DNA of 64,000 nucleotides from Sphingomonas yantingensis (GTDB lineage Bacteria; Pseudomonadota; Alphaproteobacteria; Sphingomonadales; Sphingomonadaceae), in the NCBI RefSeq assembly GCF_014199325.1, contig NZ_JACIJJ010000001.1, forward strand, positions 682,001-746,000, written 5' to 3'. The notes below the pieces were generated by a model. It was not told the DNA's origin and ran no database searches. It worked only from the letters and a program-made list of their open reading frames with translations. Shown here piece after piece: positions 7,992-19,555 of this stretch (position 1 is the first letter of the stretch; each line of letters begins with the position of its first letter). The translations under genes were made by a program, and so were the position numbers.

Positions 7992-8991
7992 AATCGTCCT
8001 CGCCCCCGCCCATCATGATCGTGCCGTCCTTGGCGAGCTGGCGCGCGGTGGCGATGATCGCCTTCTGCGCGTCGAGGACTTCGGTGAGGCGCATCGGCCC
8101 GCGCGCTTCCATCTCGTCGCGGATGCCGTCGGCGGCGCGCGCCGACATGCAGCCGAGGAAGCGATTGCGTCCCGCCTCGTCGATGCCCTTCAGCGCGCGG
8201 ACCAGCAGGTCGGTCTCGACGTTGCGGATCAGGACGCCGATATTCTTGTCGTCCATGTCGAGCAGGTTCTCGAACACGAACATCGCTTCCTCGATCGCCT
8301 TGGCGACGTCGCGGTCGATCTTGGCGAGCTTGGGCATGACGCGTGCTTCGGTCGCCTTGCGCGCGCTCGACAGGATCTTGGCCGCGTCCTTGGTTCCGCC
8401 GAGCTGGAGGCCCGCGGCGGACTGCGACTGGCCGATCCGGTTCGACAGCGCGGTCTTGAGCGTCTCGATCGCCTCGGGCGTGATCGGTCCCAGGCGGGCG
8501 ACGCGATGCAGGATCTGCGGTTGTAGCGCCTCGGGCAGGATTTCGAGCACCTGGGCGGCGATCGCGGGGTCGAGATTGGCGATCAGCACGGCGGCGATTT
8601 GCGGATGCTCGCTCTCGATCAGGCTGGCGATCTCGCCCGCGTCGAGCCAGTCGAGCAGGTCGATCGCGCACGCGGCTTCTGCGGGCGTGATGCGGGCGAG
8701 CACGCTGTCGGCCTTTTCGGGGCCGAGCGCCTTGTTCATCATCCCCTCGATCTTGGGACGCGGGTCGAAGCCGATCGCGGTCCGCTCGCGGGCATGGGCG
8801 ACGAAATCGTCGAGGACGTGCTCGACCTCCTCCTCGCTCACATCGGCGACGGCGAACATCGCCTTGCCGAGCTGGCGGACTTCCTCTGGCTCCAGCTTCT
8901 GGAGGATGGCCGCGGCCTCCTCCTCGCCGACGAGCATCATCAGCACCGCGGCACGCTCGGTGCCGGAGAACTGGCGCGGGGGCTCGATCAC
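7984..8991 (-). CDS. fliG: Flagellar motor switch protein FliG
   Basis: FliG is the rotor protein that sits on the MS-ring and interacts with the MotA stator to generate torque. It is 335 residues, the usual length. The N-terminal domain (about 1-100) starts with FSGTERAAVLMMLVGEE. The middle domain carries the conserved EHPQ motif in SLIESEHPQIAAVLIANL near residue 128. The C-terminal domain has charged residues in the expected region (MFVFENLLDMDDKNI...). Its start overlaps the fliF stop by 4 bases. Confidence 0.97.
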   Translation of the reverse strand: MIEPPRQFSGTERAAVLMMLVGEEEAAAILQKLEPEEVRQLGKAMFAVADVSEEEVEHVLDDFVAHARERTAIGFDPRPKIEGMMNKALGPEKADSVLARITPAEAACAIDLLDWLDAGEIASLIESEHPQIAAVLIANLDPAIAAQVLEILPEALQPQILHRVARLGPITPEAIETLKTALSNRIGQSQSAAGLQLGGTKDAAKILSSARKATEARVMPKLAKIDRDVAKAIEEAMFVFENLLDMDDKNIGVLIRNVETDLLVRALKGIDEAGRNRFLGCMSARAADGIRDEMEARGPMRLTEVLDAQKAIIATARQLAKDGTIMMGGGEDDYV

Positions 8992-10673
8992 TGGGCGCCG
9001 TCCTTGATCATGTCGCGCACGGCAAGTGCGGCGCGGGTGGGATTGTCGCGGGTGAAGCCGCGGACCATGCCGATCCGCTCGTCATAGCTGCGCGCGCCCT
9101 GAAGCATCTCGATGCTGACCGGGGCGGCGGGGGCGGCGTCGGGCGCGGGCGGCGGCATCGGCTTGCCGTCCGCGTCCAGCATCGCCGATGCGGCGGTGCG
9201 GGTGCCGTCGGCGGCGGGCAGGGCCATTGCGGCATCCGGCTTGTCCTCGCCCTTCTTCTTGGAAAGCGAGCGGACGATCGGGCGGATGCCGACGAACAGG
9301 ACGAGCAGCGCGATAACGAGTGCGGTGCCGTTGCGGGCGGCCATCGGCACCCAGGCGGCGTCGTACCAAGCGACCTTGTCGGCCTCGGTCACCTCGGCCG
9401 AGAAGGGGCGGCTGATGACCGTCACCTGATCCTGGCGGGCCGCCGAATAACCCATCGCGGCGCGGACGAGTTCGGTGATCTGGCGGATTTCGGCGGCGGT
9501 GCGCGGTTTGGACCCGGCAGGCTCGCGAAGCAGGACCGCAATCGACAGGCGCTTGATCGCGCCCGGGGCCTGGCGGCTGACCGACACTTCCTTGCCGAGG
9601 TCGTAGGTGCGGGCATATTCCTCGCTCGCTTTGCCGGCGGCCGTGCTGTTGCCGGCACCGGGCTGGGTCGCGGGATTGTTCGGATTGGTCAGCGTCGCGG
9701 CGGCGGGCGGCGTGTTCGACAGCGCGCCGGGGATACCGCCGGGGGCCTGGCCGGCGGGCGCCTGCGGCGACTGCCAATTGCCCTGCTCGGCGCGGATCAC
9801 GCCCGACTTGTCATAGGTCTCGCGCGTCGCCTGCTGCTCGTCGAGGTCGACATCGGCCTGTACCTCGGCCGAGAAATTGCCCGCGCCGACCAGCGGCGTC
9901 AGCAGCTTCGATAGCTGGAGGCGGAACTTGTCCTCGACCCGGCGCTGATAGTCGATGCGCGCGTCGCCCGCGCCGGTGCCGGTCTGGCTGTCCTTGGACG
10001 ACAGGAGCGCGCCCATCTGGTCGACGATCGTCACGTCGTCGGTCTTCATCCCCGGCACCGACCCGGCGACGAGGTTGGTGATCGAGCGGACCTGATTGTC
10101 GGACAGCGTGCGGCCGGGTTCCAGCCGGACGATGACGCTGGCGGAGGGACGTGCACTGTCGCGCACGAACACCGATGCTTCCGGCGTGGCGAGGTGGACG
10201 CGCGCGTCGATGACGGCATCGATCTCGCCGATCGAGCGGGCCAGTTCGGTTTCGCGCGCCTGGCGAAGGCGCTCGCCCTCGACCGCGCGGCTGACGCCCA
10301 TCGGCAATTCGTCGAGGATCGCGTAGCCGCCGGGTGCCGCCTTGGGCAGGTCCTGGCTGGCGAGCAGCATCCGCGCGCGGTGATAGTCGTCCTCTGCAAC
10401 GGTGAGCGCGCCCGACTGGTCGAAGTCCGACGCGATGTTGGCCGCCGACAGCGCTTCGCTGACCGCGGCCTTGTCGGCATCGCCCAGATTGGGGAACAGC
10501 ACGCGCTGCGGCGGCTGGGCGATCATCATCCACGCAAGCGCCGCGGCCGCGATCAGGCTGACGATAGCGACCAGCGGCAGCGCGCGCTTGACCGCGGGCT
10601 GCTGGAAAAAGCCCTGCGCCTGCCGGAGCGGCTGGACGATGGCGGGCGGGAGGGTTGCGAGAGCGTTCGACAT
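8988..10673 (-). CDS. fliF: Flagellar MS-ring protein FliF
   Basis: FliF builds the membrane ring that anchors the flagellum. The 561-residue product has two transmembrane segments at about residues 31-51 and 441-462. They flank a periplasmic region with ring-building motifs, including RVLFPNLGDADKAAV, MLLASQDLPKAAPGGYAI and SVSRQAPGAIKRLSIAVLL. The C-terminal cytoplasmic tail, which contacts FliG, ends with DAAPAAPVSIEMLQGARSYD and RAALAVRDMIKDG. The periplasmic glycine, proline and asparagine-rich insert around residues 300-350 is a normal variable feature. The gene lies 6 bases after fliE. Confidence 0.97.
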   Translation of the reverse strand: MSNALATLPPAIVQPLRQAQGFFQQPAVKRALPLVAIVSLIAAAALAWMMIAQPPQRVLFPNLGDADKAAVSEALSAANIASDFDQSGALTVAEDDYHRARMLLASQDLPKAAPGGYAILDELPMGVSRAVEGERLRQARETELARSIGEIDAVIDARVHLATPEASVFVRDSARPSASVIVRLEPGRTLSDNQVRSITNLVAGSVPGMKTDDVTIVDQMGALLSSKDSQTGTGAGDARIDYQRRVEDKFRLQLSKLLTPLVGAGNFSAEVQADVDLDEQQATRETYDKSGVIRAEQGNWQSPQAPAGQAPGGIPGALSNTPPAAATLTNPNNPATQPGAGNSTAAGKASEEYARTYDLGKEVSVSRQAPGAIKRLSIAVLLREPAGSKPRTAAEIRQITELVRAAMGYSAARQDQVTVISRPFSAEVTEADKVAWYDAAWVPMAARNGTALVIALLVLFVGIRPIVRSLSKKKGEDKPDAAMALPAADGTRTAASAMLDADGKPMPPPAPDAAPAAPVSIEMLQGARSYDERIGMVRGFTRDNPTRAALAVRDMIKDGAQ

Positions 10674-10679
10674 GGCGCG

Positions 10680-11051
10680 TTACACCGGCATGCTCATGAT
10701 GTCCTTGTAGGCGGACAACAGCTTGTTGCGGACTTGCAGCGTGGCCTCGAAGCCGACGGATGCCTGCTGGCGGGCGAGCATCACCTTGGCGATGTCGATG
10801 GTTTCGCCGCGTTCATAGGCGGCAGACATCTCGCTTGCCTGATGCTGCTGGCGGTTGACCTGGCCGAGTGCGCTTTCCAGCGTCGCGGCGAAGTCTGTGG
10901 CGGCGGGCGTCGTGCGCACGGGGGCGCCGATGGCAGGGGCCGCCACGTCGGTGCCGGCACGCGACAGTGCCTGGTTCTTCTCGAGGATCTGCTGGCGCAT
11001 CGCCATGATCCGGTCGACGCTCATCGCGCCGCCGACGCCGGAAACGCTCAT
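10680..11051 (-). CDS. fliE: Flagellar hook-basal body complex protein FliE
   Basis: FliE is the small adaptor between the MS-ring and the proximal rod. The 123-residue product has a variable N-terminus and a conserved C-terminal half with DFAATLESALGQVN and the ending VMLARQQASVGFEATLQVRNKLLSAYKDIMSMPV-type pattern (about residues 90-123), which is diagnostic. The start overlaps the end of the sigma-54 activator gene by 4 bases, making fliE the first structural gene of the operon. Confidence 0.95.
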   Translation of the reverse strand: MSVSGVGGAMSVDRIMAMRQQILEKNQALSRAGTDVAAPAIGAPVRTTPAATDFAATLESALGQVNRQQHQASEMSAAYERGETIDIAKVMLARQQASVGFEATLQVRNKLLSAYKDIMSMPV

Positions 11052-12304
11052 GCCGTGGCCCTCCGGTCGAGGCTCTGGTCACCCTGTTCGCGAAGCCGTG
11101 CGAGGCGGTAGCGGAGTGTGCGTTCGGAGATGCCGAGGCGGCGGGCGGTCTCGATCCGGCTGCCGTTGCAGGCGGCCAGCGTTTCGCGGATCGCCTGAAA
11201 CTCGTGCATCTGGACGATGTTCGAGAGGCGGCCGTTGCCCTCATCATTGGCGACCACGGGGCGCGCGGCGGGACGGTCGAAGATGATGTCGCCCGCCTCG
11301 ATCCGCTCGCCGGCGGACAGGAGCAGCGCGCGCTGAATCACGTTTTCCAGCTCGCGGACGTTGCCCGGCCAGTCATGGCCCTCAAGCTTCGCCAGCGCGT
11401 CCGACGACAGCCAGGGAAGCTGCGCGCGGCTGCCGCCATGGCGGACCAGCATCGCGGTCGCGAGCGCGGCGATATCGGCGGGCCGCTCGGCCAGCGCGCG
11501 GGTCGTCAGCGGGAAGACCGACAGGCGATAGTAGAGGTCGGCGCGGAAGCGGCCCTCGGCCACCTCGGCCTGAAGGTCGCGGTTGGCACAGGCGATGACG
11601 CGCACGTCGATCTTCTCGGGCTCGGTCGCGCCGATCGGCACCACCTCGCGCTCTTGGAGCGCGCGCAGCAGCTTGGCCTGGAGCGGCAGCGGCATCTCGG
11701 CGATCTCGTCGAGGAGAAGCGTGCCGCCATTGGCGGCGCGGAAGAAGCCCTGACCGCCCGACGACGCGCCGGTGAACGAGCCCTTGGTATGGCCGAACAG
11801 CATCGCCTCGAGCATCGATTCGGGCAGCGCCGCGCAGTTGATCGCGACGAACGGCCCGTCGCGGCGGTCGGAGGCGCGGTGGATCGCGCGGGCAAGCACT
11901 TCCTTGCCGGTGCCGGTGGGACCACCGATCAGGACGGTGATGTCGCTGCGGCCCACCCGCTCGGCCAGCGCGAACAGCGCCATGCTTTCCGGATCGGCTG
12001 CGACCGCGGCCTCGGACCCGCGCAGCATCGCCGCGGCATAGCCCGCGCCGGTCGCCGCGTCGGCGGGATCGAAGCCGATCATCGCGGGCGTGCCGTCGCC
12101 GAACGGCCGGGCGATCTGGCGCCCCGCCGCGACGATCATCGTGCGGGCGGGCACGGCCGCCATCTCGCCCCCGGCGATCAGGAAGCGATCCCCCGGACGC
12201 GGGGCCGAATCGGCCTCCGCAATCTCAAGCCCGGCGGTGCGAAGCATCGACAACAGCAGGAAATGATCGCGCTGGACGGCGCGCGACGGGATGATCGACG
12301 ACAT
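11048..12304 (-). CDS. Sigma-54-dependent flagellar transcription activator (FleQ/FlbD class)
   Basis: This 418-residue enhancer-binding protein probably drives class II/III flagellar genes with RpoN. The central AAA+ domain has the Walker A motif GPTGTGKE at residues 128-135, GSFTGA at 175-180 (the sigma-54 contact loop, usually GAFTGA) and Walker B GGTLLLDE at 193-200. A Fis-type helix-turn-helix follows near 387-405 (ETARRLGISERTLRYRLARL). The first 105 residues do not look like a phosphorylatable receiver. The start at 12304 is preceded by AAGGGGG about 10 bases upstream; longer starts would extend into leader DNA. It heads the fli operon, implying autoregulation. FleQ and FlbD names are both possible, so no symbol is given. 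Confidence 0.9.
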   Translation of the reverse strand: MSSIIPSRAVQRDHFLLLSMLRTAGLEIAEADSAPRPGDRFLIAGGEMAAVPARTMIVAAGRQIARPFGDGTPAMIGFDPADAATGAGYAAAMLRGSEAAVAADPESMALFALAERVGRSDITVLIGGPTGTGKEVLARAIHRASDRRDGPFVAINCAALPESMLEAMLFGHTKGSFTGASSGGQGFFRAANGGTLLLDEIAEMPLPLQAKLLRALQEREVVPIGATEPEKIDVRVIACANRDLQAEVAEGRFRADLYYRLSVFPLTTRALAERPADIAALATAMLVRHGGSRAQLPWLSSDALAKLEGHDWPGNVRELENVIQRALLLSAGERIEAGDIIFDRPAARPVVANDEGNGRLSNIVQMHEFQAIRETLAACNGSRIETARRLGISERTLRYRLARLREQGDQSLDRRATA

Positions 12305-12372
12305 TGATTGGCCCCCTTGAGGACCCATCCATGCACTTGCGATAGTTAACGGCCGGTAAAATCTGCCGGGTC

Positions 12373-12387
12373 CGGCAAGAATTTTCC
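12373..12387 (+). promoter_or_regulatory. Candidate sigma-54 promoter of flagellin
   Basis: The site CGGCAAG-AATT-TTCC matches 8 of 11 consensus positions of TGGCACG-N4-TTGC with correct GG-to-C spacing. It would give a leader of about 165 bases before the flagellin start. I saw no convincing sigma-28 site in the gap. Confidence 0.35.
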
Positions 12388-12403
12388 GCTTCTGTATCCC
12401 CCG

Positions 12404-12413
12404 CGTACGTACG
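12404..12413. promoter_or_regulatory. 10-bp perfect palindrome, possible operator
   Basis: CGTACGTACG is a perfect palindrome located between the two opposed sigma-54-like sites in the divergent flagellar gap. Its position suggests a regulator site, but nothing in the sequence identifies the protein. Confidence 0.3.
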
Positions 12414-12417
12414 GGAT

Positions 12418-12433
12418 CGAAATCCGCGTGCCG
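12418..12433 (-). promoter_or_regulatory. Candidate sigma-54 promoter of the fli operon
   Basis: Read on the minus strand the site is CGGCACG-CGGA-TTTC, compared with the consensus TGGCACG-N4-TTGC. The GG element is intact, but GC at -12 is TC. It lies about 115 bases upstream of the activator gene. The match is by eye only. Confidence 0.35.
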
Positions 12434-12562
12434 GCGCGAGGGGCCAGCGATTTTTTCGCTTAAGCCCGCCGCCCCGCGGTCGTTCCCCGGCATGACTGCC
12501 CAGCCCCGAGGTTTTCATTCGGGGGGGCCTCAGGGCGGTCCGGGAACTATGGAGATCGGACA

Positions 12563-13396
12563 ATGACCGTTATCGGAACCAACATCGGTTCGCTTCGTGC
12601 AGCGAACGCCGCCACTTCGGCGAGTGAAGCCCTCAAGTCGTCGATGGAGCGTCTGTCGACCGGCAAGCGCATCAACTCGGCCAAGGACGACGCCGCCGGC
12701 CTCGCCATCGCCACGTCGATGACCTCGCAGATCAAGGGCATGAACCAGGCCGTCCGCAACGCCAATGACGGCATCTCGCTGGCGCAGACCGCGGAAGGCG
12801 CGCTGAGCGAAGTCACGAACATGCTGCAGCGCGTCCGCGAGCTGGCGATCCAGTCGTCGTCGGAAACGTACAGCGACGACGATCGCGACAACATGCAGCT
12901 CGAAGTCGCCGAACTGACGACTCAGATCAACGACGTGCTGACCAAGACGAAGTTCAACAATGTTGCGCTGTTCAACACCACGGCGACCGCGACGGCCGCC
13001 GCCGACAACTTCGACATCCAGGTCGGCGCTGCGGCTGGCGAGAAGGTGACCATCAGCAAGGTGCAGGTCGACGCGGCCGATTTCACCGCAACGGGTCTGA
13101 ACATCGACTCGGTGGCCAATGCGGCAACCACGCTGACCAACGTCGACGACGCGCTGAAGTCGGTCAACACGGCGCGTGCCACGCTCGGTGCGCAGCAGAA
13201 CCGCCTGCAGTCGGTCGTTTCCAATGTCACCACCAACATGACCAATCTGACCGACGCGCGCAGCCGCATCGAGGACGCCGATTTCTCGGCCGAGACGACG
13301 ATGCTCGCCAAGGCGCAGATCCTCTCGCAGGCCTCGACCGCGATGCTGGCGCAGGCCAACCAGTCGCAGCAGGGCGTGCTGTCGCTGCTCCGCTAA
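12563..13396 (+). CDS. fliC: Flagellin
   Basis: The filament subunit, 277 residues. The N-terminal D0/D1 helices run to about residue 140, with [17 protein letters not shown] and [22 protein letters not shown]. The C-terminal D1/D0 region covers about 195-277, with [32 protein letters not shown] and the terminal LLR. Only about 55 residues of central sequence lie between them, so the outer D2/D3 domains are essentially absent. The start follows an ATGGAGATCGGACA leader with a plausible GGAG ribosome site. It is divergent from the fli operon and followed by a strong terminator, so it is probably monocistronic. Confidence 0.96.
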   Translation: MTVIGTNIGSLRAANAATSASEALKSSMERLSTGKRINSAKDDAAGLAIATSMTSQIKGMNQAVRNANDGISLAQTAEGALSEVTNMLQRVRELAIQSSSETYSDDDRDNMQLEVAELTTQINDVLTKTKFNNVALFNTTATATAAADNFDIQVGAAAGEKVTISKVQVDAADFTATGLNIDSVANAATTLTNVDDALKSVNTARATLGAQQNRLQSVVSNVTTNMTNLTDARSRIEDADFSAETTMLAKAQILSQASTAMLAQANQSQQGVLSLLR

Positions 13397-13509
13397 GCGG
13401 ACCGGTGATCGAGTAAAGCGTAACCGGCGCCGCCCGCCTCCCCCCTTGAATGAGGGCGGAAGGCGCCGGCCCGGCCGGTCCGCCGGGACAGCGGACACGG
13501 CAAGGCGAG

Positions 13510-13540
13510 AACCCCGGTCGGACATCCGACCGGGGTTTTT
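13510..13540 (+). terminator. Intrinsic terminator after flagellin
   Basis: A 12-bp perfect stem (AACCCCGGTCGG with its complement) closes a 4-base ACAT loop and is followed by TTT and then CGCG. It lies between flagellin and the convergent kinase gene. Confidence 0.85.
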
Positions 13541-13545
13541 CGCGT

Positions 13546-15387
13546 TCAGGCGTTCGGGGTCGGGATGACGGGCACGGCGACGATCGCCGCGGGCGCGTCG
13601 GCGAACAATGCGGCGGCGGCGGCGACCAGCGCGGGCGCGGCGAAGGGCTTGGCGACAATCGGCACCGCATCGAACCCGGCAGGCAGGTGGTTGCGGCCAT
13701 AGCCGCTGACGAACAGGAACGGGATGCCGCGTGTTTGCAGCGCCAGCGCGATGGCATCGACCATCTCGCCCTGAAGATTGCCGTCGAGGAGCGCGGCATC
13801 GACCGGCTCGGTCCCGATCAGCGCCAATGCGTGCGCGGCGCTCGCGGCCGGGCCGATCACCACCGCGCCGGCATCGTTCAACACCTGCCCCAGTTCGATC
13901 GCGACCAGCGGCTCGTCCTCGACGACGAGGATGCGCTTGCCCGTCAGCGACAGCGGGTCGGCGGGCCGTGCCGCTGACGGTTCGGCGACGATCGGGCGCG
14001 GCGCGGTATGGAGGCGGGCGTTGGAGGGGAGGCGCAGGCGCCAGGTCAGCCCCTCGGGTGCGAACTCGGCCTCGGCCCCGCCGCCCTCGGCGCGGAGACT
14101 CCGCTCGATCAGCGCCGAGCCGAAGCCTCGCCGCTGCGGCGTGGCGACCGGCGGCCCACCGCGCTCCTGCCATTCGAGAAGGAGCTGGCCCTTGACGCGC
14201 GTCCAGCGCAGCGACGCGGTCCCTGTGGGCACCGACAGCGCACCATATTTATGCGCGTTGGTGACCAGCTCGTGCAGCACCAGCGCCAGATGCAGCGCGG
14301 GCTCGGGGGCAAGGTCGACGTCGGGGCCGTCGATGACCAGCTGGCTGGCGGCAACGGTGCCGGTCAGCAATTGCCCCTCGACCAGTTCGCGCAAGCTCGC
14401 CCCCTGCCACGTCGTCGCGCTCAACAGAGAGTGTGCACGCGCGAGCGCGTGGATGCGCCCGATGAACGTCGGCGCGAAGTCGGACGGCCCGGTCGAATGG
14501 CGCAGCGTCTGCGACGCGATCGCCTGGACCGAGGCGAGCGTGTTCTTCACCCGGTGGTTGAGCTCGCCGATCAGCAGCCGCTGCGTCTCCTCCGCGCGCT
14601 TGCGCTCGGTCACGTCGAGGATCTGGATGCCGATCGAGGCGAGGCGGCCGGCGGCGTCTAGCAGGGCCGAGCAATAGCATTCGACCTCCAGCGTCAGGCC
14701 GACCGCGTTGCGCATCCGCATCGCATGGACCGCGCGCGGGCGGTGGCCGGCGATCATCCCGCCGATCAGCTCGCCGAACGCGCCGGCATGACCCGCATCG
14801 AGCCATTCGAGGTCGTCGGGGCGGAAGCCTGCCACTTCAGACAGGCGCCAGCCGAACAGTCGCTCGGCACTGTCGGACCAGCCGGTGATGCGCTGATCCG
14901 GGCCGATCTCGACATAGGCGAGGGGGGAGTTGTCGTGGTGCGCGTTGAGCTTGGCGAGCGCGGCGGCGTGGTCGTCGCGCTGGCGGGCAAGTTCGTGGCG
15001 CTGGCGGGCCAGCTCGACGAAGATGTCGACCTTGCTGCGCACGACATGCGGGTCGAGCGGTTTAAAGAGATAGTCGACTGCGCCCGCGCCGTATCCGCGA
15101 AAGGTGCGCCGCTCGTCGGGGCCGGCGGCGGTGACGAAGATGATCGGCACGCGCCGCGTCCGCTCGGTCCCGCGCATCAGCTCGGCCAGCTCGAACCCGT
15201 CCATTCCGGGCATCTGCACGTCGAGCAGCGCGAGCGCGATGTCGTGGACCAGCAGCGCCTCCAGCGCCTCCACCCCCGAACGCGCGGTGATGAACTGAAC
15301 GTCGTCGCGGCGCAGCAGCGCTTCGAGCGCCACCAGGTTCTCGTCGATATCGTCGACTGCGAGGATCTTGACGGGTTCAGGCGGCAT
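13546..15387 (-). CDS. REC-PAS-HWE histidine kinase-REC hybrid protein
   Basis: A cytoplasmic 613-residue signalling protein with no membrane segments. The N-terminal receiver (about 5-125) has a likely phosphoacceptor Asp56 and Lys109. A PAS domain follows (about 150-265). The HWE/HisKA_2-type kinase core has GELNHRVKNTL with His278, HELVTNAHKYGA near 372-383 and RRGFGSALIERSL near 419-431. A second receiver (about 483-600) has Asp535 in AALLDGNLQGE. HWE kinases of this form are common in alphaproteobacterial light, stress and general-stress signalling; the stimulus here is unknown. Its start overlaps the CheR gene by 11 bases, so the two are co-expressed. Confidence 0.88.
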   Translation of the reverse strand: MPPEPVKILAVDDIDENLVALEALLRRDDVQFITARSGVEALEALLVHDIALALLDVQMPGMDGFELAELMRGTERTRRVPIIFVTAAGPDERRTFRGYGAGAVDYLFKPLDPHVVRSKVDIFVELARQRHELARQRDDHAAALAKLNAHHDNSPLAYVEIGPDQRITGWSDSAERLFGWRLSEVAGFRPDDLEWLDAGHAGAFGELIGGMIAGHRPRAVHAMRMRNAVGLTLEVECYCSALLDAAGRLASIGIQILDVTERKRAEETQRLLIGELNHRVKNTLASVQAIASQTLRHSTGPSDFAPTFIGRIHALARAHSLLSATTWQGASLRELVEGQLLTGTVAASQLVIDGPDVDLAPEPALHLALVLHELVTNAHKYGALSVPTGTASLRWTRVKGQLLLEWQERGGPPVATPQRRGFGSALIERSLRAEGGGAEAEFAPEGLTWRLRLPSNARLHTAPRPIVAEPSAARPADPLSLTGKRILVVEDEPLVAIELGQVLNDAGAVVIGPAASAAHALALIGTEPVDAALLDGNLQGEMVDAIALALQTRGIPFLFVSGYGRNHLPAGFDAVPIVAKPFAAPALVAAAAALFADAPAAIVAVPVIPTPNA

Positions 15388-16236
15388 GGTGCGCGCGTCC
15401 TAACGCGGTTCGGTTGCGGCGGTACAGTTTTTCGCGCTCGTCGAAATCGTCGAACGCGGCCGACTGGCTCGAAAAGCGCAGCGTCTCCTTCGAGCCGAGG
15501 CCGAGGAACCCGCCGCGCACCAACGACTCGCCGAACAGCCCGATCGCGCGATCCTGAAGCTCGCGGTCGAAATAGATGAGGACGTTGCGGCTGGAGATGA
15601 GCTGCATCTCGGAGAACACCTCGTCGCTGGCGAGGTTGTGTTCGGCGAAAACCGCCCGGCGGCGCAGCGACTTGTCGAACACGGCCGCGCCATAAGCGGC
15701 AGTATAATAGTTGGAGAGCGAGGACTTGCCGCCCGAGCGGCGGTGGTTCTCGGTGAACTGGGGAATGCGCTCGACATCGTAAATGCCGGCCTCCGCCTTC
15801 TCGAGCGCGGCGGGGCTGATGTCGGTGCAGTAGAAGATCGTGCGATCCTCCAGCCCCTCCTCGCGGAACAGAATGGCGAGCGAATAGAACTCCTCGCCGT
15901 TCGCGCAGCCGGCGATCCACACCTTGAGCGAGGGCCAGGTGCGCAAGTGCGGGACGACGTGCTCGCGCAGCGCCTTGTAATAATGCGGGTCGCGGAACAG
16001 CTCGCTCACCTGGATGGTGAGGAAGCCCATCAGTTCGTTGAAGACCTTCGGCTCGCGCAGGATATGGTGCTGGAGCTGCGACAGGCTGTCGAGGCCGAAG
16101 CGGCGCATCGCCCGGTCGACGCGCCGCTGGAGCGAGGCGCGAGAATAGCCGCGAAAGTCGTAATGATGGTGGCGGTGGATCGCCTCGAGCAACAGGTCGA
16201 GCTCGATCGCCTCGTGCGCCGCAAAGGCGCGATCCT

Positions 16237-16252
<16 letters not shown>
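15377..16252 (-). CDS. cheR: CheR-type chemoreceptor methyltransferase
   Basis: A SAM-dependent protein-glutamate methyltransferase of the CheR family, 291 residues from the chosen start. The N-terminal helical domain (about 20-80) includes HHYDFRGYSRASLQRRVDRAM. The SAM-binding motif AGCANGEEFYSLA lies at about 114-126, and SSRNVLIYFDRELQ is the conserved C-terminal motif. The start at 16252 is preferred because it overlaps the upstream kinase stop by 16 bases and fits the family N-terminus; a longer start at 16327 would lie within the kinase. No cheB, cheA or receptor gene is adjacent, so the target may not be a classic chemoreceptor. Confidence 0.9.
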
Positions 16253-19326
<3,074 letters not shown>

Positions 19327-19497
19327 CGGACGCTTGGACTCGGGCGGAGGATAAAGCGCGCCTTATTTCAGTCCGATCCCGCGCGAACAAGCATGGAAAA
19401 AGGGCCGGGGTCCCGCTTGCCCGCGCGTCGACGCAGCGGTTCGTCGGCCGATCGGTGCGACTCGCGGCGCTTCGGACCCGATTGCAGCTTGCGCAGT

Positions 19498-19525
19498 TGA
19501 TCGCCCACAAGGTTGCTGTAGTTTT
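19498..19525 (+). promoter_or_regulatory. Weak candidate promoter for the RBBP9-like gene
   Basis: TTGATC and TAGTTT are separated by 16 bases, 31 bases before the start codon at 19556. The rest of the 229-base gap shared with the divergent kinase shows nothing I can name. Confidence 0.25.
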
Positions 19526-19555
19526 GCTGAACGGCCTTCAACTGGAGTCGCGGCG

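Noticed and set aside
12352-12359. GCCGGTAA as a sigma-28 -10 element for flagellin
   Set aside because: It resembles GCCGATAA, but no TAAA-type -35 lies at the right distance.
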